Below the pieces are notes generated by a model. The model was not told the DNA's origin. It made no database searches and saw only the letters and a list, made by a program, of their open reading frames with translations. Position numbers and translations under genes: made by a program. Below, in pieces: positions 27,709 through 35,219 of a DNA stretch of 64,000 bases. The stretch is from Nocardiopsis flavescens (GTDB lineage Bacteria; Actinomycetota; Actinomycetes; Streptosporangiales; Streptosporangiaceae): assembly GCF_900141985.1 (NCBI RefSeq), contig NZ_FQZK01000025.1, positions 1 to 64,000 of the forward strand. Reading direction: 5' to 3'. Within the stretch, counting starts at the first letter, position 1, and each line of letters starts with the position of its first letter.

Positions 27709-28449
27709 ATGGGAGCTCGCGTGTCGCGGCTGTTGTCCTGGATCATCCGCTCGCTCTGGTCGTTCGCACGCGGTCACGCGGAGATCCGCGCCGGCTCCCG
27801 TGCCGCGCAGAGGTTCGCGCGCTTCGGCGACGGCTCCGCCATCGCCTTCCCCACGGCCACGCTCTACGGCGAGCCCTGGATCGAGATCGGCGCCTTCACC
27901 GTGCTGGGCGGTGACATGACCCTGGCCGCCGGGATGGGCCCCGACTACGACCTGGGCCCGGGGACCGTCGTGCGGATCGGCTCGGGGTGCGCCATCGGCC
28001 GCGGCTCCCACATCGTCGCCCACAAGTCGATCGACATCGGCGACCACGTGTACACCGGCCCCTACGTGTACATCACCGACCAGAACCACTCCTACGCCAG
28101 CACCGAGATCCCGGTCGGCCTCCAGTGGCCGGTGGACGACCCGGTCAGCATCGGCGCGGGGACCTGGATCGGCGCGAACGCGGTGATCCTGCCCGGCGTC
28201 CACCTGGGGCGCAACTCCGTGGTGGCGGCCGGGACGGTCGTGCGCCCGGGCACCTACCCCGACCACGCCGTCATCGCGGGCATCCCCGGCAGGGTCGTGC
28301 GCTCCCACGACGCCGAACTGGGGTGGCAGCCGCCGCTGCGCGAGACGGGTACCCCCACCCGGGTGCCCACCCCGGCCGCGGGCCCGCTGCCCGGGGCCCC
28401 GGCCGAACCCCCGGGGCCCGGCACCCAGACCCGCTTCCCGCCCGTCTGA
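27709..28449 (+). CDS. Hexapeptide-repeat (left-handed beta-helix) acyltransferase
   Basis: 246 residues. Repeats with hexapeptide character run from about 60 to 190: IEIGAFTVLGGDMTL, VVRIGSGCAIGRGSHIVAHKSIDIGDHVYTG, VSIGAGTWIGANAVILPGVHLGRNSVVAAGTVV, and GIPGRVVR at the end. TDQNHSYAS contains the histidine usually catalytic in this fold. The C-terminal ~40 residues are Pro-rich. Related to sugar or amino-acid O-acetyltransferases; the substrate is unknown. Its place between cbs and metB might suggest an O-acyl-serine or homoserine role, but this is speculative. The start could instead be GTG 27721, which has a better-spaced GGGAG. Confidence 0.8.
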   Translation: MGARVSRLLSWIIRSLWSFARGHAEIRAGSRAAQRFARFGDGSAIAFPTATLYGEPWIEIGAFTVLGGDMTLAAGMGPDYDLGPGTVVRIGSGCAIGRGSHIVAHKSIDIGDHVYTGPYVYITDQNHSYASTEIPVGLQWPVDDPVSIGAGTWIGANAVILPGVHLGRNSVVAAGTVVRPGTYPDHAVIAGIPGRVVRSHDAELGWQPPLRETGTPTRVPTPAAGPLPGAPAEPPGPGTQTRFPPV

Positions 28450-28778
28450 CGCGCGGGCCGGTGTGCCGCTCCGGCGTGCCGCTCCGGTGTGCCGCTTCGG
28501 TGCTCCGCCCCTGCGGCCTGCCTCGGCCGCCCGCTCCGCCTGCTCGCCGGGTGGCCTGCCGGGTGGCCCGCTCCGGTGGTCTGCTTCGGCCGCCCGCCCC
28601 GGCTGCCCGCTTCGCCCGGCGTGCCGCTCCGGTGCTCCGCCTCGGCGGCCCGCCACGGCGTTCCGCTCCGGCCGCCCGCTCCGGCGGTGCGGCGCACGGG
28701 GGGTCGGCCTCCGCCGCGGTGCGCGGGGGCCTGTGGAAACAGGATCCGGGGAGGTCGGCGGGCACTATCGTGGTGGCC
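28450..28778. repeat. Low-complexity degenerate tandem repeats upstream of metB
   Basis: 329 nt without a gene. About 28461-28690 is built from imperfect 12-13-nt units close to GTGCCGCTCCGGT (clear adjacent copies near 28461-28500, others at about 28620-28640 and 28660-28690), mixed with CCGCCCGCTCCGG variants. It is open in several frames only because stop codons are absent. No array of spaced repeats, so not CRISPR. The promoter of metB must lie in the last ~60 nt. Confidence 0.65.
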
Positions 28779-29924
28779 ATGAAGTTCGACGGATTCGAGA
28801 CGCTGGCCATCCACGCGGGCCAGGAGCCGGACGCGGGCACCGGGGCCGTGGTGGTGCCGATCTACCAGACCAGCACCTACGCCCAGGACGGCGTGGGCGG
28901 GTTGCGCCAGGGGTACGAGTACTCGCGCACCGGCAACCCCACCAGGGCGGCGCTGGAGGAGTGCCTGGCCGCGCTGGAGGGCGGTGCGCGCGGCCTGGCG
29001 TTCGCCTCCGGCATGGCCGCCGAGGACACCCTGCTGCGCACGGTCCTGTCCCCGGGCGACCACATCGTCATCCCCGGGGACGCCTACGGCGGCACCTTCC
29101 GCCTGATCTCCAAGGTGGTCGAGCGCTGGGGCGTCACCTGGGACGCCGTGGACCAGACCGACACCGACGCGGTGCGCGCGGCGGTGCGGCCGCGGACCAG
29201 GGTGATCTGGACCGAGACCCCCACCAACCCGCTGCTCAACATCACCGACATCGAGACGGTCGCGCAGATCGCCCACGACGCCGGGGCGATCCACGTCGTG
29301 GACAACACGTTCGCCTCGCCCTACCTGCAGCGGCCGCTGGCCCTGGGGGCGGACGTCGTCGTCCACTCCACCACCAAGTACCTGGGCGGGCACTCCGACG
29401 TCGTCGGCGGCGCGCTCGTGGCGGCCGACGCCGAGCTGGGCGAGCGGCTGGCGTTCCACCAGAACACCATGGGTGCTATTCCGGGACCCTTCGACTCCTG
29501 GCTGACCCTGCGCGGGGTCAAGACCCTGGGCGTGCGGATGGACCGGCACAGCGCCAACGCCGAGAAGGTGGTGGCCGCGCTGGACGGCCACCCGGCGGTC
29601 CGGCGGGTCTTCTACCCGGGCCTGGAGGGGCACCCGGGGCACAAGATCGCCGAGCGGCAGATGCGGTCCTTCGGTGGGATGGTCTCCTTCGCTCTGCGCG
29701 ACGGGGAGAAGGCTGCTCTGGGCGTGTGCGAGCGTACGCAGGTCTTCACCCTGGGCGAGTCCCTGGGCGGGGTGGAGTCCCTGATCGAGCACCCGGGGCG
29801 GATGACGCACGCCTCCACCGCGGGTTCCCCCCTGGAGGTCCCGGCGGATCTGGTCCGGATCTCCGTGGGCATCGAGTCGGGTGACGACCTGGTGGCCGAT
29901 CTGCTACAGGCTCTGGAGGGCTGA
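28779..29924 (+). CDS. metB: Cystathionine gamma-synthase / gamma-lyase family
   Basis: 381 residues. PLP-dependent Cys/Met metabolism enzyme. FDGFETLAIHAGQEPD is the typical N-terminus; then VVPIYQTSTYAQ, YEYSRTGNPTR, GLAFASGMAAED, and PLP Lys200 in VVHSTTKYLGGHSDVVGG. VKTLGVRMDRH, LGVCERTQVFTLGESLGGVESLIEHP and RISVGIESGDDLV follow. The family joins O-succinyl- (or O-acetyl-) homoserine with cysteine, or cleaves cystathionine; MetB and gamma-lyase cannot be separated reliably by eye. ATG 28779 lacks a good ribosome site. Genomic partner of cbs. Confidence 0.92.
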   Translation: MKFDGFETLAIHAGQEPDAGTGAVVVPIYQTSTYAQDGVGGLRQGYEYSRTGNPTRAALEECLAALEGGARGLAFASGMAAEDTLLRTVLSPGDHIVIPGDAYGGTFRLISKVVERWGVTWDAVDQTDTDAVRAAVRPRTRVIWTETPTNPLLNITDIETVAQIAHDAGAIHVVDNTFASPYLQRPLALGADVVVHSTTKYLGGHSDVVGGALVAADAELGERLAFHQNTMGAIPGPFDSWLTLRGVKTLGVRMDRHSANAEKVVAALDGHPAVRRVFYPGLEGHPGHKIAERQMRSFGGMVSFALRDGEKAALGVCERTQVFTLGESLGGVESLIEHPGRMTHASTAGSPLEVPADLVRISVGIESGDDLVADLLQALEG

Positions 29925-30084
29925 GGACCCGCCGCGGACCCCTCGGGGCCCGTGCGCGGTCCGCGGCGCCCACGACCGTGCCGCGCGGGCTCTGCGGCCA
30001 CACTGCCGGGCCCGGCGCGGCTCCTGTCCTCTCGTGGGCGGGGGCGGGCACGCCGTCGTGCCGTGGGCGCCCCGTCCGCTCCGG

Positions 30085-30354
30085 CTAGACCGTGGTGGGC
30101 GTACGGTCCCGCTCGGGTGCGGTGCGGGGGGCGGGGACGCGGGTGGCGGCCCCGCGCGGGCTCGCGTTGGTGAAGTGGAGTCCGACGATCAGGCTTCCGG
30201 TGCGGGAGAGGGCGCTGTTGTCGTCCTCCTCGCGGAGGGAGCGGTAGCCGCCCCGTCCGTCCTGGCGGCGGATGCCGATCGAGATGGCGAGGAAGAACCC
30301 GGCGGCCAGGGCCAGGAGGAGGCCGCCGACGGCGATGATGACGCTTGCGAACAT
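30085..30354 (-). CDS. Small single-pass membrane protein
   Basis: 89 residues from ATG 30354, with CGGAGAACGAGACC just upstream; longer in-frame starts lack a site. One N-terminal transmembrane helix (MFASVIIAVGGLLLALAAGFFLAISIGI, about 1-28) is followed by a charged tail (RRQDGRGGYRSLREEDD) and a Pro/Arg-rich end. No family recognised. It diverges from the GntR regulator at 30649 across a 294-nt gap with several dyads, so it could be that regulator's target. Confidence 0.6.
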   Translation of the reverse strand: MFASVIIAVGGLLLALAAGFFLAISIGIRRQDGRGGYRSLREEDDNSALSRTGSLIVGLHFTNASPRGAATRVPAPRTAPERDRTPTTV

Positions 30355-30648
30355 GGTCTCGTTCTCCGTGTGTGTGCGTTGTTCCTTATCCGGTCGGGGT
30401 GCCGCCACCGGTCGGTGGGGCCCGGTACCGCGGGTGCGGTGTCCGTCTGGGGGCGGGGGTGGGTCGGTCTCCGGCCTCGATCGTCGCTTTTCCGGGTGAC
30501 CGTCCGGCGGCGTTCCCGTGTACTGAGGGTGGCCTTCACATAAGATGGGCTCATTGAAACCGGACGGACCTGTTTGGCTGGTGTACCGCTCACCTTGTTG
30601 GTACAAGCTAGGTTGTTGGTCTAGTGCTACCCCCTAGAGGGCTGACTT
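30355..30648. promoter_or_regulatory. Divergent control region, small membrane protein / GntR
   Basis: Contains CTTGT-TGGT-ACAAG (30594-30607), direct repeats TTGTTGGT at 30595 and 30613, and TCTAG-N9-CTAGA (30620-30638). The core TGGTCTAG resembles half of operators bound by GntR/HutC-type repressors such as DasR. Likely autoregulatory. Confidence 0.45.
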
Positions 30649-31377
30649 ATGCGGGCTGAAAGCAGATATCGACAGATCTCCCGGGCGCTGCGACGGGAGA
30701 TACAGGAGGGGAGCCTGCCCCCGGGCGGGCAGCTGCCCTCGGAGAAGCAGCTCGAAGAGCGCTTCAGCGCCTCCCGCAACACCGTCAGGCTGGCCCTGGG
30801 CATGCTCCGCAACCAGGGGCTCATCGTCAGCCGGCCCGGGCGCGGCCACTTCGTCCAGGAGGTCGTGCCGGAGACCTTCCACGCCAACCGCTCCAAGGGC
30901 GCGGACGGGTTCAACGAGTCCAACATGGCAGGTCAGACGCTGGAGGAGCTCCAACTCCTCAGTGCCAACGCCGACCTCGCCAGCCGGCTGCGCGTCCCCG
31001 AGGGCGACATGACCGTGGTCCGGCGCATGTACCGCTTCTCCGGAGAGATCTCCGGGTCCATCAGCTCCGCCTTCTACCCCGTGGACCTGGTCCAGGGCAC
31101 GCCCCTCATGCTCCCCGAGGACGTGGAGAGCGCCCTGTCGATCCTGGCCGAACACGGCCACCGGCAGGTCGGTTTCGTGGACGAGCTGGAGACCCGGATG
31201 CCCAGCCCGAGCGAGGCCGCACAGCTCGAACTGCCCCCCGGGGTCCCGGTGCTGTGGGTCCACCGCACCGACCTGTCCGAGGAGCGCCCGATCCGGGTGG
31301 TCGAGACCGTCTACGCCGGTCACAGCATCCGCTACCAGTACGAGCACGGCGACATCAGTGCGTACCACCGGGACTGA
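30649..31377 (+). CDS. GntR/HutC family regulator with UTRA domain (1)
   Basis: 242 residues. N-terminal winged helix: SRYRQISRALRREIQEGSLPPGGQLPSEKQLEERFSASRNTVRLALGMLRNQGLIVSRPGRGHFV (about 5-70). The C-terminal UTRA ligand-binding domain (about 95-235) has VVRRMYRFSGEISGSISSAFYPVDL and a final VVETVYAGHSIRYQYEHGD. UTRA domains sense small effectors such as sugar phosphates or urocanate. GAGGG lies 8 nt before ATG 30649. Faces a small membrane protein gene and is followed in tandem by a second GntR/UTRA gene; no enzyme operon is adjacent, so the regulon is elsewhere or unknown. Confidence 0.9.
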   Translation: MRAESRYRQISRALRREIQEGSLPPGGQLPSEKQLEERFSASRNTVRLALGMLRNQGLIVSRPGRGHFVQEVVPETFHANRSKGADGFNESNMAGQTLEELQLLSANADLASRLRVPEGDMTVVRRMYRFSGEISGSISSAFYPVDLVQGTPLMLPEDVESALSILAEHGHRQVGFVDELETRMPSPSEAAQLELPPGVPVLWVHRTDLSEERPIRVVETVYAGHSIRYQYEHGDISAYHRD

Positions 31378-31550
31378 CCCGCGCACCCTTCGAACACCGG
31401 CCCCGCCCGGGCCGGTGTTCCAGGGGTAGGCGGCCGTCTCCGCGGGGGAGAACCCGGGGCGGGGGCCGTCCGTTGAGGAGGGGGAGGGCCCGCGGTACCA
31501 GGAGCCCCCGACGGCCGACGACGACCGCACGAACGGGACTGAAGACACGC

Positions 31551-32363
31551 ATGAGCACGTCGAAGAAGACGGTGGTGGCCGACCACCTGCGCGAGGCCCT
31601 GTCCCGCGGCGCCTACAAACCCGGTGAGCGCCTACCCGGGGAGGAGGAGCTCGCCGAGCGGTTCGGCGTGTCCCGGGCCACCGCCCGGCTGGGCATGCGC
31701 ATCCTCCAGGACGAGGGCGTCATCGCCATCCAGGCCGGGCGCGGGGCGTTCGTCGCCGACCACCGGCCCATCGTCCACCTGGCCACCCCGGTGTCCGGGG
31801 GCACCGACTCCGAGCGTTTCGAGGACGGCTACCAGCCGCACCTGCGCGAGGCCGGTTACGACCAGGTCGAACAGCGGATCAAGGTCAGCCTCGACACCAT
31901 GCGGCCCCGGGTGGCCAAGCGGCTGCGCTGGGGCGGTGAGGAGGAGGGGCCGCACGGGGGCCTGGTGGTCATCCGCTCCTGCGACCGGTTCGTCGAGGGC
32001 GGCCTCTGGCAGTCCCAGATCACCTACTTCCCCTTCACCATCGCCAGCAACACCCCGCTCATGGCCCCCCAGCACCTGGAGCAGGGGGTCGCCTCCGTGC
32101 TGCGCGACCTCGGGCACCGCGAGGAGTGGAACTGGGACATCGTGGGCGCCCGCATGCCCTCCCAGGACGAGGCGGACTCCTTCAACCTGGGTCCGGGCAT
32201 CCCGCTGCTCGTCCACGAGCGGGTCGTCTACGACGGCGACCGCCCGCTGCGCTTCACCGAGACGGTCATGCCCGCCAACCGCCACCAGCTCCTGTACTCC
32301 GGCGGCGAAGCCCCGGAGGAACTGCTGCTCATGGCCTCGGACGTCAACATCTTCGAGCGCTGA
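31551..32363 (+). CDS. GntR/HutC family regulator with UTRA domain (2)
   Basis: 270 residues. Winged helix: KKTVVADHLREALSRGAYKPGERLPGEEELAERFGVSRATARLGMRILQDEGVIAIQAGRGAFVADH (about 4-72). The UTRA domain is about 95-262, ending in RPLRFTETVMPANRHQLLYSGG. Diverged from the preceding paralog (same architecture, low identity outside the DNA-binding helix), so probably an old duplication or an independent gene. A 173-nt gap with palindromic CCGGCCCCGCCCGGGCCGG separates the two. The 3' end of this gene (GAGCGCTGAAGCGCG) is repeated 108 nt downstream. Target unknown. Confidence 0.88.
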   Translation: MSTSKKTVVADHLREALSRGAYKPGERLPGEEELAERFGVSRATARLGMRILQDEGVIAIQAGRGAFVADHRPIVHLATPVSGGTDSERFEDGYQPHLREAGYDQVEQRIKVSLDTMRPRVAKRLRWGGEEEGPHGGLVVIRSCDRFVEGGLWQSQITYFPFTIASNTPLMAPQHLEQGVASVLRDLGHREEWNWDIVGARMPSQDEADSFNLGPGIPLLVHERVVYDGDRPLRFTETVMPANRHQLLYSGGEAPEELLLMASDVNIFER

Positions 32364-32517
32364 AGCGCGTGTGGGGGCCGGTGCGGGCCGGTTCGTGTAC
32401 GCGGCCGGGGTGTCCGCCGGGGTGGGTGTCCGGCGGTACCGGGGTCGGGGCGTTCGCGTCGTGGAGCGCTGAAGCGCGTGTGCGGGCCGGTTCATGTACG
32501 CGGCCAGGGGCGCCTGC
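32357..32517. repeat. Direct repeat, two copies ~108 nt apart
   Basis: Copy 1 begins at 32357 and copy 2 at 32464. They share GAGCGCTGAAGCGCGTGTG, then GCGGGCCGGTTC(G/A)TGTACGCGGCC. Copy 1 has a 9-nt insertion (GGGGCCGGT) after GTGTG. Copy 1 includes the stop codon of the second GntR gene; copy 2 includes the stop codon of the VWA gene on the other strand. Consistent with a local tandem duplication. Confidence 0.7.
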
Positions 32518-33613
32518 CGAGGTAGGCGTCCAGCAGCAGCGGGGCCAGGGCGTCCGCGTCCGCCTCCACCGCGTCCACCCCCCGCCGCCGCACCACCAGG
32601 TCGCGGAAGGCGCGCAGCCGGGGATCGTCCGAGAGCAGGAAGAACGTCACCCGGGACCCGTCCCGCAGGACGGCGTCCAGCTCGGCGACCGTCGCCTCCA
32701 CGGTGCGCGGACCGGCGGGCCAGGAGAACCGCGCGTCGCCGTCCCGGCCCAGGTGGGCGGTGGGCTCCCCGTCGGTGACCACCAGGATCCGGTGGGCGAG
32801 CCCCGGGTGGGCCCTGCGGTGCCCGCGGGCCAGCCGCAGCGCGTGGTGCAGGTTGGTGCCGGGGACCCGCCCCCACGGGTGGGCGACCAGCTCGGCGGGG
32901 CCCGTCTCGCGGGCGGTGTCGCCGAACCCCACCCACTGCACCCGGTCCCCGGGGTGGCGGCGCACCAGGGCGTCCAGGGCCAGCGCGGTGCGCACGGCCG
33001 CCTCGTGCAGGGAGCGCGCGGCCATGGAGTGGGACAGGTCCACCAGCAGCGACACCGCCAGCCCGCCGGAGGGCTCGGTCTCGGCCGACCGCAGGTCCCC
33101 GGCGTGCAGCGCGGCCGTGTCGGCGGGATCGGCGGCCCGGCGCAGCATCGCCCGGCGCAGGGTGGCCACCGCGTCCAGTGGCCGGTCCGCCCGGTAGCGG
33201 ACGTCCCGGCCGGTCGGGTCGCCTCCGGGGGCGCCCGGCCGCCCGCCCGCGTGCCGGCCCGGGCGGGGCGCCTCGCGTGCCTCGCCCAGCGCCACCTCGG
33301 CCAGCCGCCGCAGCTCGCGCGGGCTCAGCCCGTGGTCGGCCCGGTCCAGGCGGTCCCAGAGCCCGCGGGCGTCGGCCCCCAGCACCCGGCCCAGCAGCGG
33401 GCCGGGCGGCTCCAGGCCCTCCAGGGCGGACCGGTCGCCCTCCGCGTAGCGGGCCACCGCCTTCTCCACGGCGACCAGGGCGCCGTCGGGGTCCGGTGCG
33501 TCCGCGATCAGGCCGAGCAGGGCGCGCGCGGCGCCGACCGCCTCCTCGGGCGGCGGATCGGGTTCGGCCAGGGGGTCGGGGCCTCCCATGTACGCCCGGT
33601 ACCGGAACCTCAC
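32492..33613 (-). CDS. VWA domain protein, partner of AAA+ ATPase
   Basis: 373 residues from GTG 33613: GGGAGG lies 8 nt upstream, whereas the GTG two codons earlier is too close to it. The N-terminal half is helical and Arg/Pro rich. The C-terminal half is a von Willebrand A domain with a MIDAS motif DLSHSM (DxSxS), TNLHHALRLARG and VVTDGEPTAH. Such proteins pair with MoxR or magnesium-chelatase-like ATPases (BchD/BchI logic) to remodel or metallate a client protein. The ATPase is the next gene upstream, 49 nt away on the same strand. M. tuberculosis Rv0959/Rv0958 appears to be the equivalent pair. Client unknown. Confidence 0.82.
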   Translation of the reverse strand: MRFRYRAYMGGPDPLAEPDPPPEEAVGAARALLGLIADAPDPDGALVAVEKAVARYAEGDRSALEGLEPPGPLLGRVLGADARGLWDRLDRADHGLSPRELRRLAEVALGEAREAPRPGRHAGGRPGAPGGDPTGRDVRYRADRPLDAVATLRRAMLRRAADPADTAALHAGDLRSAETEPSGGLAVSLLVDLSHSMAARSLHEAAVRTALALDALVRRHPGDRVQWVGFGDTARETGPAELVAHPWGRVPGTNLHHALRLARGHRRAHPGLAHRILVVTDGEPTAHLGRDGDARFSWPAGPRTVEATVAELDAVLRDGSRVTFFLLSDDPRLRAFRDLVVRRRGVDAVEADADALAPLLLDAYLGRRPWPRT

Positions 33614-33661
33614 AGCCACTACCTCCCAGGGGTGCGCACCGAACGGTTATGTTCCCGGCTT

Positions 33662-35077
33662 TCAGAACCGGTAGACCCCTCCGTCCGCGACGATGTCCTT
33701 GGACAGGCGCCGCTCCAGGTAGAGGCCCTCCAGCGCGAACTCGACCACGGCCGCGGCCAGGCCGGGGGAGGCCGGGCCGTCCTCCCCCTCGGGGGCGGCG
33801 GCCGCGATCAGCCCGGCCAGCCCGGGCACCGCGCCGATCCGGCGCAGCAGCTCCTCGGCGCCCACCAGGTCGCCGCTCTCCACGGTGCCGCCCGAGGCGA
33901 ACCGCTCGGCCAGGGGGGCCAGGTCCGCGCCGTCCAGGCGGGCGCGGAACGTGTCGGCGACGGCCCGGCGCAGCAGCCCCAGCAGGATCGCCTCCCCGTC
34001 GTCCTCGTGCCCCGGGGCGAACTCGACCTTGCCCAGCAGGGCGGGCACGGCGGCGGGGAGGTCGCACACCCGGGCGACCGCGCAGGCCTCCCCGGCCAGC
34101 GCGGAGCGGCGCAGCGCGGAGGCCGCCACGGTCTCCAGCGCCGACACCGCGAACCGCACCGACACCCCGGAGCGCTGGTCCGCCTTCTTGGAGGCGCGGG
34201 TGAGCCGGGCGAACCGGGCGACCGCCTCCCACAGGTGACCGGGCACCAGCGTGCCTTCGGGCACCGCCGCCTCCTGGCGCAGCACCGCCCGCTCGTCGTC
34301 CAGGGTCGGGGGGTAATGCGTGCGCACCTGGGCGCCGAACCGGTCCTTGAGCGGGGTGACGATGCGCCCGCGGTCGGTGTAGTCGTCGGGGTTGGCGCTG
34401 GCCAGCAGCAGCAGGTCCAGCGGCAGCCGCAGCGCGTACCCGCGGATCTGCAGGTCCCGCTCCTCCAGCACGTTGAACAGCGCCACCTGGGCGCGGGCGG
34501 GCAGGTCGGGCAGCTCGTTGACGCAGAACACGCCCCGGTTGGCGCGCGGCACCAGCCCGTAGTGGACGGTCTCGGGGTCGCCCAGGGAGCGGCCCTGGGC
34601 CAGCCGGGCCGGGTCGATGTCGCCGATGAGCTCGGAGGTGCCGGTGTCGGGGGTGGCGAGCTTCTCCCCGTAGCGCTCGCCGCGGTGGCGCCACACCACC
34701 GGCAGGCCGTCGCCCTCCGCGGCGGCCCGGCGCAGGCAGGAGGGGCACACCGGGGCGTAGGGGTGGTCGTTGACGGGGCAGCCGGCGACGGCCGGCGACC
34801 ACTCGTCCAACAGGTCGCCGACGGCGCGGATGAGCCGGGACTTGCCCTGGCCGCGCTCGCCCAGGAGCACGACGTCGTGCCCGGCCAGCAGGGCCCGCTC
34901 CAGGGCGGGCAGCACGGTGGCGTCGAACCCGTGCATCCCGGGGAAGCGGGGCCGGCCCGAGGCCAGGCGGGACAGGAGGTTGGCGCGGACCTCGGCGGCG
35001 ACGGTGCGGTGCTCGGTGCCGGAGGAGCGCAGCCCGGCCAGCGTCCGGGGCAGGGCGGCGGGAGGCGGAGGTGTCAC
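33662..35077 (-). CDS. AAA+ ATPase, MoxR / magnesium-chelatase ChlI-like
   Basis: 471 residues from GTG 35077, the only candidate that keeps ALPRTLAGLRSSG; GGGAGG abuts it, so the start is uncertain. Walker A GERGQGKSR (about 73-81) and the Walker-B-like stretch GVFCVNELPDLPARAQVALFNVLEERDLQIRGY are present. Also seen: the sensor LLLASANPDDYTDRGRIVTPLKDRFGAQVRTHYP, and a C-terminal helical lid. A cysteine-containing insertion after Walker A, CPVNDHPYAPVCPSC (about 99-113), looks like a zinc-binding loop not found in standard ChlI. It forms an operon with the VWA gene. Likely a chaperone-type ATPase; the client is unknown. Confidence 0.85.
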   Translation of the reverse strand: MTPPPPAALPRTLAGLRSSGTEHRTVAAEVRANLLSRLASGRPRFPGMHGFDATVLPALERALLAGHDVVLLGERGQGKSRLIRAVGDLLDEWSPAVAGCPVNDHPYAPVCPSCLRRAAAEGDGLPVVWRHRGERYGEKLATPDTGTSELIGDIDPARLAQGRSLGDPETVHYGLVPRANRGVFCVNELPDLPARAQVALFNVLEERDLQIRGYALRLPLDLLLLASANPDDYTDRGRIVTPLKDRFGAQVRTHYPPTLDDERAVLRQEAAVPEGTLVPGHLWEAVARFARLTRASKKADQRSGVSVRFAVSALETVAASALRRSALAGEACAVARVCDLPAAVPALLGKVEFAPGHEDDGEAILLGLLRRAVADTFRARLDGADLAPLAERFASGGTVESGDLVGAEELLRRIGAVPGLAGLIAAAAPEGEDGPASPGLAAAVVEFALEGLYLERRLSKDIVADGGVYRF

Positions 35078-35219
35078 CCTCCCGAACCTATCGCCGACCG
35101 GGCGGCCGGTGGTGGCCGAGGCCGGTCCCGGCCGGGCTCCGCGTCCGCTTCGGGGTGGGACAATGACGGAGGGTGGCACCCGCGTCCGGCGGGTCCGGTG
35201 ATGAGGAGGAGTCCAGCCG

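Noticed and set aside
28461..28690. Possible CRISPR or small-RNA array upstream of metB
   Set aside because: Units are contiguous and degenerate with no spacers, and no conserved riboswitch core was found; treated as low-complexity repeat.
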